From: Phocaeicola sp.
Lineage (GTDB): Bacteria > Bacteroidota > Bacteroidia > Bacteroidales > Bacteroidaceae
Assembly: GCA_020026175.1 (NCBI GenBank)
Contig: JAHHQV010000024.1
Coordinates: forward strand, 1-34,887
DNA: 34,887 nucleotides
Reading direction: 5' to 3'
Shown here: piece after piece, positions 15,488 through 23,064 of the stretch
Position numbering within the stretch: position 1 is the first letter of the stretch
How the letters are laid out: each line of letters starts with the position of its first letter
Program-made: the position numbers and the translations under genes
Notes under the pieces: generated by a model
Databases searched by the model: none
Told to the model about the DNA's origin: nothing
Seen by the model: the letters and a program-made list of their open reading frames with translations, nothing else

Positions 15488-15704
15488 ACCTCTAATATTT
15501 TGTACAAAAGTATCGCTAAGGTTGTTTATTGCCTGGTCATTTCTTATGTATATGGGGTATCACCAACATTTACTACAAATGTTACTGTAAGGATGCTCTT
15601 TGTTGTTGTCTTATAATCCTAAGGCTCGGATTATCAATACTATACATTTCCCCATCTTTTTTATATCTTACCAACATTCTGTACAAAAGTAACTCTAAGC
15701 ATCC
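15488..15704. repeat. Three imperfect ~35-bp repeats in a gene-free region
   Basis: Copies at 15488-15521, 15559-15592 and 15668-15704 share CCAACATT-like sequence, a TGTACAAAAG core (ACTACAAATG in the middle copy) and TAAG. Two contain CAAAAGTA, which on the minus strand reads as the -7 box TACTTTTG, so they may be tandem leftward promoters or protein sites. The gap 15352-16250 holds no normal-size gene that I trust; its long plus frames have implausible composition. Confidence 0.5.
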
Positions 15705-15785
15705 TTTGCGCGCAGTAATAAACTTATTTTCTGGTGTAGATAAATCAGTTAAACGAACAAATGTTCGTCACTCCTGTCTGAAGGA

Positions 15786-15914
15786 CTAAAGCCAGTCCGT
15801 TACTGGTTTGCTCTCTTTACAGTGAACCTTGTTCTTTTGTCCCATATCTCTTAATCGGTATAACTCGTTTTTCGATTGTCTTTCATTGGTCTTTTCTGCT
15901 GTCCGCTTCCTCAT
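15786..15914 (-). CDS. Candidate small charged protein, 42 residues
   Basis: The frame runs from ATG 15912-15914 to TAG 15786-15788. The product is hydrophilic and basic (MRKRTAEKTNERQSKNELYR and on), without membrane segment or known motif. A -7 box (TACCTTTG) stands at 15964-15957 with appropriate spacing. Evidence is limited to promoter position and composition; it could be a chance frame. Confidence 0.3.
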   Translation of the reverse strand: MRKRTAEKTNERQSKNELYRLRDMGQKNKVHCKESKPVTDWL

Positions 15915-15956
15915 TTATCGGTGTTTCCCCATCTAAGAGCCTTTCTTTTTATACGG

Positions 15957-15964
15957 CAAAGGTA
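15957..15964 (-). promoter_or_regulatory. Leftward -7 box in the gap before radC
   Basis: TACCTTTG on the minus strand matches TAnnTTTG; the predicted transcript would cover the 42-residue frame at 15786-15914. Confidence 0.4.
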
Positions 15965-16028
15965 TATGGGTGTAGTGGAAATGAAAGAGTTCCGGCTTCC
16001 AGCCTTTGCCCTGAAAAAAATAACGATG

Positions 16029-16130
16029 ACGGCTTACGCTGCCCCAACATTTTTTTCGTTCAAAACTTTTCTAATTCCACTTTCCCAAACCTCGATAAGC
16101 CGTAAAAAAAAGGCTCAAACTCAGTTGGGG
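16029..16130 (+). other. Possible RNA pseudoknot upstream of radC
   Basis: Two perfect complementarities interlock: ACGGCTTA (16029-16036) with TAAGCCGT (16096-16103), and CCCCAAC (16042-16048) with GTTGGGG (16124-16130). Crossing stems of 8 and 7 bases, with A/T-rich linkers, fit an H-type pseudoknot in the leader of radC, 120 bases before its ATG. Chance cannot be excluded. Confidence 0.35.
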
Positions 16131-16250
16131 AATAAATCTCTAAAAAAAAAGTCAGCGGACAAAAGACCAAACCAAGACAAAGGTTTTCAAAAAAAGGTCT
16201 AAATCTAGCTGAAGAATAATTCAAGTTTTAACCCTCTAAAGCATACGGAT

Positions 16251-16859
16251 ATGAGAAAAGGTTTCGAAGTTAACGGCGATTACAGACTGATGGACAGTTC
16301 AGAACTTGTGTATATTCTTACCAACAGCGCAGTGATGGTAAACAAGGTACAGGAAAAGGAAGTGGTTTATGGCGAAGAGTGCAGCTTTGAGGATGTCCTG
16401 GCGAAGATGACCCCAGGAAAGCGCAATCTCGTTATGGCAGGAGTGGAGCTTTACAAACGCTGCAACTCTCATAAGAACCAAAGACCGGTTATCAGACAGA
16501 GTACAGATATTTTCGACTATATGCAGCCAGTTTTGGGAGATAACAAGACAGAAGAATGTTGGGCTATCTTAATGAACTCGTCTGCAAGAGTTATCAAGAG
16601 AATACGCATTTCTTCCGGTGGACTGAATACATGCCTGATTGATATAAGGGTACTGCTTAAAGAGGCTATTCTTTGCGAGGCTACCTCATTTATACTTTCA
16701 CACAACCATCCGAGCGGAAACACCAAACCGAGTACAGAAGATGATAAGTTGACCCAATCGGCAGCAACGGCAGCCAAGACACTCAATATCCGAATGCTTG
16801 ACCATGTTATTATCTGCAATGATTCTTACTACAGTTATGCAGATGAAGGCAGAATCTAA
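16251..16859 (+). CDS. radC: RadC/JAB-domain protein
   Basis: A protein of 202 residues, slightly shorter than typical RadC. The C-terminal JAB (MPN+) metalloprotease-like domain occupies about 80-202, with the motif SHNHPSGNTKPSTED: H151, H153, S161 and D164 are the expected metal and catalytic positions. The N-terminal helix-hairpin-helix part is reduced. RadC-like proteins are frequent on Bacteroides mobile elements; the historical DNA repair role is doubtful and the function is open. A terminator follows at 16868-16905. Confidence 0.92.
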   Translation: MRKGFEVNGDYRLMDSSELVYILTNSAVMVNKVQEKEVVYGEECSFEDVLAKMTPGKRNLVMAGVELYKRCNSHKNQRPVIRQSTDIFDYMQPVLGDNKTEECWAILMNSSARVIKRIRISSGGLNTCLIDIRVLLKEAILCEATSFILSHNHPSGNTKPSTEDDKLTQSAATAAKTLNIRMLDHVIICNDSYYSYADEGRI

Positions 16860-16867
16860 GTGAGCAG

Positions 16868-16918
16868 AGTAGCACAACCTTACAAATAGGTTGTGACTAC
16901 TTTTTCAAGAAAAAGTAG
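16868..16918 (+). terminator. Terminator behind radC with an overlapping second hairpin
   Basis: AGTAGCACAACC (16868-16879) pairs with GGTTGTGACTACT (16889-16901) with one bulge, and TTTTT follows. An alternative hairpin CTACTTTTT/AAAAAGTAG (16897-16918) overlaps it. The two are mutually exclusive, as in attenuators. Confidence 0.6.
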
Positions 16919-16930
16919 CAAAACAATTAA

Positions 16931-17209
16931 ATGGCATACATTATGAAGTGGATTGAAATGATGGTCAAGAAATTGACCGAAAGATATATGAGCCTGAACC
17001 GTCAGTTTAAGGTACAACGGCATACAATTGTGTGTCAGAGCGGTATGGAGGACTATGTTAGTGTAACGATAGACTGTACTGAATCCTTCAGCTTTGATTT
17101 TTGGACAAAGGAACTTACCTGTGAGTATGGCAGCAGATACTTTGATGATGTATCTGAAGCATTCAGAAAAGTGTACGGAAATATTACCATTATCAATAAC
17201 CCTAAATGA
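16931..17209 (+). CDS. Hypothetical protein, 92 residues
   Basis: No family is recognised. The product starts with a basic helix (MKWIEMMVKKLTERYM), followed by a predicted beta-rich middle (VSVTIDCTESFSFDFW) and a helix. The start could also be Met5 at 16943. It heads a run of five small plus-strand genes without recognised families (16931-18986), probably co-transcribed; the next ATG is 7 bases after its stop. Confidence 0.6.
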   Translation: MAYIMKWIEMMVKKLTERYMSLNRQFKVQRHTIVCQSGMEDYVSVTIDCTESFSFDFWTKELTCEYGSRYFDDVSEAFRKVYGNITIINNPK

Positions 17210-17216
17210 CTGCATT

Positions 17217-17459
17217 ATGGAAAAGAACTATGAAACTTTGCACATCACATTCAGAAAGCCCCTTGCCGAAATAGACAAGGAGTTCGAGGAAGAAAAGGAA
17301 ATGTTCGGTGTAGGGAGCCTTAAGGAGTTCATAGACGGATATGAATCTTCAAGGTTCACGCAGATAAGCGAAACGGAAGCAATCATCACTTCCGAATACA
17401 ACATGAACCATATCGTTGACTGGATAGAGAGGTTTGCCGAAGATATGGTTTTCTCTTAA
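17217..17459 (+). CDS. Hypothetical protein, 80 residues
   Basis: I start at the ATG 17217-17219, just after the preceding stop, because the frame's longer version would overlap the previous gene by over 100 bases. The product is acidic and helical (EIDKEFEEEKEMFGVGSLKEFIDGYESS) and ends DWIERFAEDMVFS. No motif or localisation signal. Likely co-transcribed with its neighbours. Confidence 0.6.
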   Translation: MEKNYETLHITFRKPLAEIDKEFEEEKEMFGVGSLKEFIDGYESSRFTQISETEAIITSEYNMNHIVDWIERFAEDMVFS

Positions 17460-17510
17460 TCTGATTATGTCACAGAATCAAAATAGTATTAATCTTCAAA
17501 ATTTACCGAT

Positions 17511-18137
17511 ATGAACACAACAACGATACACCCGGCTGAAGCATATCTTCGCAACCCAAACAACCCGTCTTCACTGTACGTAAAAATCAACGGTAAGCGC
17601 AGACGACTTTTCATCAACCGTCAGGAAGGAGTGATATGTATAATCGCAGAGAGAAAGAAAAGGAGAGGGTACAGGTTCTATGAATGGGCATCCATACAGG
17701 ATGTCTATTATCCGACCGGTAAGGATGAAAAGGAAACCGTCAGAAAAGAGGTCTTGAAATATAAGAAACTGGCGAGACTGGCTACGCACACCAATGCCTG
17801 GCTAAGACAGATTGCAGACGCAGATCCGGAGAAGTCACTGTATGAAAACCATATCACGACAGGAACCACCATTGACGGCAAATGTATCAGACTGAGCACC
17901 ATCGAGAAGTATTGCGGCTGCATGGTGATGGAGTGTTTCATGGAAGCCTTCAAGAAGAAGGAGAAGTATTCAAGCTACAGGTTTGACTTTTGCGGATATG
18001 ACGGTACACTCTGGTGCGAACCCCGTGAGGACGGTGACATGGCAGCAGGCTTTATGAAGGAATACCGAAATACCGGGAACGGCTATTATTATCTGCTTAT
18101 CAATGACAATACCATGATAGGCTATGACATTGACTGA
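17511..18137 (+). CDS. Hypothetical protein, 208 residues
   Basis: Unknown family. A basic segment near residues 25-55 (GKRRRLFINRQ, ERKKRRGYRFYEW) may form a beta barrel with nucleic-acid affinity. The middle is helical and the C-terminal third (about 150-208) is aromatic-rich (SYRFDFCGYDGTLWCEPRE, GYYYLLIN). The gene is GC-richer than the ter island. Its start is clear: ATG at 17511 after a 51-base gap. Such proteins are typical accessory cargo of Bacteroides plasmids and ICEs; no function can be assigned. Confidence 0.75.
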   Translation: MNTTTIHPAEAYLRNPNNPSSLYVKINGKRRRLFINRQEGVICIIAERKKRRGYRFYEWASIQDVYYPTGKDEKETVRKEVLKYKKLARLATHTNAWLRQIADADPEKSLYENHITTGTTIDGKCIRLSTIEKYCGCMVMECFMEAFKKKEKYSSYRFDFCGYDGTLWCEPREDGDMAAGFMKEYRNTGNGYYYLLINDNTMIGYDID

Positions 18138-18145
18138 CTCATTTT

Positions 18146-18179
18146 CCCTATCCTTTGTATTGAGGTATAAAGGATAGGG
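18146..18179 (+). other. Intercistronic hairpin
   Basis: A perfect 11-base stem CCCTATCCTTT/AAAGGATAGGG with a 12-base loop lies nine bases beyond the 17511-18137 gene. There is no U-tract in either direction, so RNA processing or stabilisation is more likely than termination. Confidence 0.5.
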
Positions 18180-18217
18180 TATGAAACCCAATTATACAAC
18201 ACTAAAATTTCTATCTT

Positions 18218-18535
18218 ATGAAACCGGAAACAATTATTCAGCAAGGCTTGAAAAGTGCCAATATATTGCTTAAGAATGCACAGAAGAGAGCTGCAGAACT
18301 TGACCACCTGAAGGGGGAACTTGTAATAATCACAGATGCAAACGGCAAGACCTTCAAAGGCTTTTACAGGAATGTTGAGTTCATCATCTTGGACAACAGG
18401 ATTACCGCCAGATATACTGTCTGCCATATTCTTGAATGTAACGGCTTTATAATGCCATCAGAACATACAGACGAAGTATATGATGCTGTGGATATACGCA
18501 AGACTTCCTACAAGAACTACAGATATAAAGTTTAA
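18218..18535 (+). CDS. Hypothetical protein, 105 residues
   Basis: The N-terminal third is a helix (IIQQGLKSANILLKNAQKRAAEL). The remainder looks beta-rich (GELVIITDANGKTFKGFYRNVEFIILDNRITARY) and could be a small barrel. No known motif. It sits between the hairpin at 18146 and the 18555 gene, 19 bases ahead of the latter's start, so they are probably co-transcribed. Confidence 0.65.
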   Translation: MKPETIIQQGLKSANILLKNAQKRAAELDHLKGELVIITDANGKTFKGFYRNVEFIILDNRITARYTVCHILECNGFIMPSEHTDEVYDAVDIRKTSYKNYRYKV

Positions 18536-18554
18536 CCCTATAAATCACATTGAC

Positions 18555-18986
18555 ATGAAAACAAAACTTTCACCTTATACAATCGCTTCAAACTGTACTG
18601 ACCTTACTGACATCCGTGACGGTATCAATGAAATCCAGGAAGAAATGAAAAGGCTTGTTTCAGAAGGCAAAAATGTTCCGTCGTTCTTCTACTCCAGGTT
18701 GTCAAAGCTCCAGGCAAAGAGGAAAAAATTTGAACAGAAAAACCAGATTCACATGAATGTGACCATCCGTTTCTTCATAGACGAGGAAACTCTTACAATG
18801 GCTGTACGCCATTGCCTGTACTTCCAGATAGAGCCTTCTTTTCCGAACGTAAAGAAAGCCATCAGGAATGCAGTCTTGAACAATGGAAAATCCATCATAG
18901 ATTTCCCTGAATCCTGGGGTGATGACCTTATGGATGTTGAGAATGCAAAGTTGGTAGAGACACATTATCCATATCAATGCATTTAG
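18555..18986 (+). CDS. Hypothetical protein, 143 residues, overlapping the opposite gene
   Basis: The start is set at ATG 18555 because the longer frame begins inside the preceding gene. The N-terminal half is a helical, charged segment (EIQEEMKRLVSEGKNVPSFFYSRLSKLQAKRKKFEQ), probably coiled. The second half is unassigned. The last 59 bases overlap the 3' end of the minus-strand macro-like gene, so the C-terminus (around MDVENAKLVETHYPYQCI) may have been altered at a recombination junction between backbone and ter island. Confidence 0.65.
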   Translation: MKTKLSPYTIASNCTDLTDIRDGINEIQEEMKRLVSEGKNVPSFFYSRLSKLQAKRKKFEQKNQIHMNVTIRFFIDEETLTMAVRHCLYFQIEPSFPNVKKAIRNAVLNNGKSIIDFPESWGDDLMDVENAKLVETHYPYQCI

Positions 18987-19305
18987 AAAACAGTGGCGCA
19001 ATCTCCTCTATCTTAAATCCTGCTATACCGCACCCTATTTTCGTAACATAGAAGTGAAGCTGTCTATTATTCTCCGCAAAATTTATAAATTCTTCGACAT
19101 ATGGTCTTATGTCATCTACACCACCATGCATAGTAGGTATGGCATAAGATTGTCCCTGTAAACCTACTCCTTGTCCTTGAATAGCTCCAAATTTCTTTCT
19201 CGCTGTTCTTGCTGCACCTCCATTGTGCCATCCAGCCAGATTACTACCAAAAACAAATACTTCGTTTTGTTTTAATTCTTCTATAAATTCAGGTGTTACG
19301 TTCAT
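18928..19305 (-). CDS. Macrodomain-like protein of the A1S_2505 type
   Basis: A protein of 125 residues with the conserved pattern VFVFGSNLAGWHNGGAARTA, then GAIQGQGVGLQGQSYAIPT, then VTKIGCGIAGF and IAPLF. This small family, often phage- or plasmid-borne, resembles part of a macrodomain (ADP-ribose binding) fold. Its cellular role is not established. Its C-terminus after NVSLP (TLHSQHP) is unusual and lies in the overlap with 18555-18986. The gene is downstream of, but separated by a terminator from, the Ca2+-ATPase unit; no promoter of its own is evident. Confidence 0.8.
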   Translation of the reverse strand: MNVTPEFIEELKQNEVFVFGSNLAGWHNGGAARTARKKFGAIQGQGVGLQGQSYAIPTMHGGVDDIRPYVEEFINFAENNRQLHFYVTKIGCGIAGFKIEEIAPLFSKCIDMDNVSLPTLHSQHP

Positions 19306-19312
19306 ATAAATA

Positions 19313-19339
19313 TAAAAAAATAAGCCCCCGAAGGGGCTT
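19313..19339 (-). terminator. Terminator of the Ca2+-ATPase operon
   Basis: AAGCCCC (19322-19328) pairs with GGGGCTT (19333-19339). On the minus strand the loop is the stable C(UUCG)G tetraloop. A T-rich tract (19313-19320) follows. It is five bases beyond the ATPase stop. Confidence 0.85.
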
Positions 19340-19344
19340 GATTA

Positions 19345-21912
19345 TTAATTAGATTTCTTCTTTCCGAAAAGCTGGAAATATAACTCTCTTACTATTAGTA
19401 CAGGCGAAGTTACTAATAATATCATACCCCAAGTTTCCCATGATAATGGATGTGTTCTGAATACTTCTCCTCCGAACTGTACTATCAGCCATGTAGTTAC
19501 TAGAATACCGAATGTAACTCCATAGAATTTTGAGTTGTTGAACAAGCCAGAGAATACAGATTTGTTTTTACCGATAACACGTGCATTGAACAGGTTCCAC
19601 CAGTTCAATACCATGTAGCCAGCAAAGAACATAGTTGTATCTATTTCTGAAATATAAGGTATATTCTTATTCATGCTCCACAATACGAAGGTACATATCA
19701 AGAATATTAAACCACCAAATCCAAAGATTGCCTTTGCGAGAGGTTTGTTTATTATGAACTCTTTTCTATTTCTTGGCTTATCCTCTAATACTTTTTCATC
19801 AGCAGGTTCAGATGCTAATGCTATTGCAGCCAATGAATCCATCACCAAGTTAATCCATAGGAACTGAGTTACAGTAAATGGCATTTCAACTCCTACCAGT
19901 GGACCGAATACAGCAATCAAACAAGCTGATACGTTGATGGACAACTGTAAATAAAGGAAGTTCTTAATGTTCTTGAACAACGAACGTCCCCATTTAACAC
20001 CTGTTACGATTGATGGGAATGCATCATCAAGCAATATAATATCTGAAGCCTCTTTTGCAACGGATGTTCCGGAACCCATTGCTATACCTACATCGGCATA
20101 ATTCAAAGAAGGTGAGTCATTAACTCCGTCACCGGTCATAGCGCATACATACTTTCTTTCTTGTGCCCATTTTAGAATGTCCAATTTATTTGTAGGAGTA
20201 CAACGTGCTATCACATTTGGAAACTCTCTTCCATGACCTGATTCTTTGATAGCCTTATCAAAGTCCTTAGCTTCAATTGCCCAAATATTCTTGAATCCTG
20301 CCTGACGTGCTATTTCCGTACCAGTCTTAAGGTTATCACCTGTCATCATCACTACATCAATACCAGCCTTGTAGCAAGTCTTGATTGCATCAGGAACATC
20401 CTGTCTAACTGGGTCTTCTATGAACCATGTACCTACATATTTAGCTTCAGGTATCATAACACCATTATTCAGATTTGCTTTAATTGCTTCGAAATCGCAA
20501 TTTTCGCCTAAGATAGCAGCTGAGATTGCTCTTCTACCTCTAGCTTGTTGCTCTGATACTTTAGTCAAGAAACCATCAAAACCAATTATTCTTGCAATTA
20601 CTTCTGGTGCTCCTTTGATTACAATGATCTTTTCATTGCTTGAAAGCTTGTTTGCATATGTAACCATATACTTGTAAGCACTTGAAAATGGAATACAAGA
20701 GATTACATCATACTCATTTCGTAGATTTTCTGTCAGTTCGTGACCGATTGATTTAAGTATTGCACCTTCTGTTGGATTACCCAAAACCTGTGAACCATTA
20801 GACCAGTTTGCTGTTGAGTTAATGGCACCAATAACATCCAACTTTTCTTTCATGCCATCGACAACATCTTTTTCAACGACGGTCATTACGTTTTGTGTCA
20901 GTGTACCTGTCTTATCAGAGAATATAACATTTACAGCACCAATCGTTTCACAAGCATGCATCTTCTTTACAAGATTATTCTCTTTTGCCATGGTCTTCAT
21001 AGAGAACGCCAAAGCCAGAGTTACAGACAATGGTAGTCCTTCAGGAACTGCTACTATAATTACCACAACAGCACCCATTAGGAACTGTACCTCAGTCAAC
21101 AATGTATCCCATGACATTACAAAAGGATTGTCACCAAATGCAAAGTCCCAGTGAACCAGATTTAGAATTACAAACATAGCTGCAGCTACAGTGAAAGCTG
21201 CTATATTTATCTTACCTGCGAGTTCGTCAAGTTTTTCTTCCAATGGTGTCTTGCTGTCTGTCTCTTCAGATGCCTGTCTGGTCGTTTTTCCTATTTCAGT
21301 CTCATCACCTACTTTGACAACGATACCTTCTCCCATACCTTGCTCTATAGTAGTACCTCTAAGAAGCAGATTTGGAGCAAAACCAGAGCCGGTGTAAGGC
21401 TCTGTCATTACATATTTTGATACAGCAACAGATTCACCTGTCATAGATGCCTCAGACACTTTCATATCCATAGAATGATGTAATTCTATATCTGCAGGTA
21501 TTTCATCACCAGCTGAAAGTATTACTACATCACCTACAACAAGTTGGTCTTTTGGTACTTCAACTACAACACCGTCACGTCTTACTTTTACTGGCTCAAA
21601 GTCCTTGTCTGTCTTCATGGCATCGAATTTCTTCTTTGCATCATATTCTTGCCAGAAACCAACTCCTGTAGCAATCAAAACAGCACAGATGATACCAATC
21701 GACTCAGTAAAGTCACCGTGAATGATACCAAAAATCAATGAGATAGCTGTTGCGACAAGGAGAATTACAATAATTGGATCCTTGAATTTTTCAAGATAGA
21801 GTTTCCACCATGGTGTTTCTTCCGGTGGTGTAATAAGGTTGCGTCCATACTGCTCCCTACTCTTAAGGACTTCTTTTTCCGTAAGTCCATGCAAATGTTT
21901 TTTGATTTCCAT
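19345..21912 (-). CDS. P-type Ca2+-transporting ATPase (P2B/PMCA-like)
   Basis: A protein of 855 residues, full length for P2 ATPases. Motifs in order: TGES (158-161), VPEGLPLSVT in M4 (from 289), phosphorylated D333 in DKTGTLT, MTGDN, GDGVNDSPS, and the M6 motif NLVMDSLAA, which supplies calcium ligands. The PEGL/NLVMD pattern is that of Ca2+ pumps of the PMCA group; there is no calmodulin tail. It would export Ca2+ across the inner membrane. It is the last gene of a four-gene unit with an SPFH protein 20 bases upstream and lies next to the Ca2+-binding TerD operon. Substrate Ca2+ is well supported by motifs; coupling to TerD is inference. Confidence 0.93.
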   Translation of the reverse strand: MEIKKHLHGLTEKEVLKSREQYGRNLITPPEETPWWKLYLEKFKDPIIVILLVATAISLIFGIIHGDFTESIGIICAVLIATGVGFWQEYDAKKKFDAMKTDKDFEPVKVRRDGVVVEVPKDQLVVGDVVILSAGDEIPADIELHHSMDMKVSEASMTGESVAVSKYVMTEPYTGSGFAPNLLLRGTTIEQGMGEGIVVKVGDETEIGKTTRQASEETDSKTPLEEKLDELAGKINIAAFTVAAAMFVILNLVHWDFAFGDNPFVMSWDTLLTEVQFLMGAVVVIIVAVPEGLPLSVTLALAFSMKTMAKENNLVKKMHACETIGAVNVIFSDKTGTLTQNVMTVVEKDVVDGMKEKLDVIGAINSTANWSNGSQVLGNPTEGAILKSIGHELTENLRNEYDVISCIPFSSAYKYMVTYANKLSSNEKIIVIKGAPEVIARIIGFDGFLTKVSEQQARGRRAISAAILGENCDFEAIKANLNNGVMIPEAKYVGTWFIEDPVRQDVPDAIKTCYKAGIDVVMMTGDNLKTGTEIARQAGFKNIWAIEAKDFDKAIKESGHGREFPNVIARCTPTNKLDILKWAQERKYVCAMTGDGVNDSPSLNYADVGIAMGSGTSVAKEASDIILLDDAFPSIVTGVKWGRSLFKNIKNFLYLQLSINVSACLIAVFGPLVGVEMPFTVTQFLWINLVMDSLAAIALASEPADEKVLEDKPRNRKEFIINKPLAKAIFGFGGLIFLICTFVLWSMNKNIPYISEIDTTMFFAGYMVLNWWNLFNARVIGKNKSVFSGLFNNSKFYGVTFGILVTTWLIVQFGGEVFRTHPLSWETWGMILLVTSPVLIVRELYFQLFGKKKSN

Positions 21913-21932
21913 AATGTTTAGTTGATAATATA

Positions 21933-22733
21933 TTATTTACTAATTTCCTTAAATAACTTTGGTACTTCTCCATATTGAGGAAGTTTTCCGTCCCATTTTT
22001 CCACAAACATCTGTTGAATAATCAATGGTGTCAAGGCAGATGCTTTTAAATCATTTGCTTTCTTCTCTGCTTCAGCGGCTATAATTAGAGCTTTTGCTTC
22101 TGCTTCTGCTTTCTTTAATTTGTTCTCAGCCTGGTAAGCCTCCTGTGTCGTTCTGTTTTTTGCATCAATAGCATCCTTTAATGACTGAGGGGCTGTTAGA
22201 TTTGATGTAAGTTGCTGATAGATAAATCCTTCTTTTCTCAATTCGGATTCAAGCATGCTTTGCACTTTTGTTTCAAACTGTTGTCTGTGGCTTATAAGTG
22301 AATCTGATGAAAAACTATTAGCAACAATTCGATAACTGTCCATAATTACGTTTCTTATGTATCCATTTTCGAGATCTGACAAGTTCCTACGATATTGACT
22401 GAACATCTTTGGCACTAAATCTCTGTCCACATAATACGAGAATGTAGGGTCAACTGTAAACTCTGATCCATCTTTGGCATTTATAAAGAATGGTTCATAA
22501 TCCTTGACCTGAGTAAAGATAGGGAACTCATAAATAGCTGTAAATAATGGCATATATACAACCCATCCTGTTACCTCAGTTATATCATCGACTCCTTTGT
22601 TATTTCCTACAAGATTAACTCTGATACCGACGTGTCCGGCATCAATCCTCTCCAATGCAACAAAGAACTTGGCAAATACACCAAATAATGCTATTAGAAC
22701 AATGCTATATAAAATTACTCTGAACTTATTCAT
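21933..22733 (-). CDS. SPFH/Band 7 (prohibitin-like) membrane protein
   Basis: A protein of 266 residues. One N-terminal membrane helix (about 7-27) is followed by an SPFH domain (about 28-190, with ERIDAGHVGIRVNLVG) and a long Ala/Lys/Glu coiled coil (about 195-240, AENKLKKAEAEAKALIIAAEAEKKA). SPFH proteins form large rings that organise membrane microdomains and often control a protease or transporter. Here the neighbour is the Ca2+-ATPase. Its ATG overlaps the upstream stop (TAATG), so the genes are coupled. Confidence 0.92.
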   Translation of the reverse strand: MNKFRVILYSIVLIALFGVFAKFFVALERIDAGHVGIRVNLVGNNKGVDDITEVTGWVVYMPLFTAIYEFPIFTQVKDYEPFFINAKDGSEFTVDPTFSYYVDRDLVPKMFSQYRRNLSDLENGYIRNVIMDSYRIVANSFSSDSLISHRQQFETKVQSMLESELRKEGFIYQQLTSNLTAPQSLKDAIDAKNRTTQEAYQAENKLKKAEAEAKALIIAAEAEKKANDLKASALTPLIIQQMFVEKWDGKLPQYGEVPKLFKEISK

Positions 22734-23059
22734 TACAGTATAATTAGTATTACTATTAAAATTGAACTTATAATAAATGGAGCAGACTCCATTTCCATAG
22801 ATGGGCCAAGTTTTATTCTCGGGTATCTGGAAAACATCCTGAATACGGGCTGTGTAAATTTGTCCATCATGTCATAATATTTCCTATAATTTGTGGCAAG
22901 CTGGTTCTTGTATGGCATAAATTTCCAATAAAGAACAAATAAAAGAGTTATTAGACCTATCGGTAGCTTCAATAAAAACTTTGCTGACAGGTAGGAACTT
23001 CCCAAAGTAATAACCAGAATCACAGCAATCGCCAATATCACTAAATCCGTTTTTTTCAT
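22733..23059 (-). CDS. Small membrane protein of unknown family
   Basis: A protein of 108 residues with two N-terminal hydrophobic segments (about 7-24 and 29-45), an amphipathic basic middle (KFMPYKNQLATNYRKYYDMMDKF) and a C-terminal hydrophobic segment (about 93-108) that ends the protein. It is coupled to the SPFH gene by a one-base overlap, so it probably assembles with it. No family recognised. Confidence 0.75.
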   Translation of the reverse strand: MKKTDLVILAIAVILVITLGSSYLSAKFLLKLPIGLITLLFVLYWKFMPYKNQLATNYRKYYDMMDKFTQPVFRMFSRYPRIKLGPSMEMESAPFIISSILIVILIIL

Positions 23060-23064
23060 AACAC

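Noticed and set aside
15395..16202. Several plus-strand frames in the gap before radC
   Set aside because: Composition is biased by T- or A-rich DNA, they cross the repeats and the pseudoknot region, and they have no starts or motifs.
20381..21741. Plus-strand frames opposite the Ca2+-ATPase gene
   Set aside because: They are shadows of a strongly conserved coding gene.
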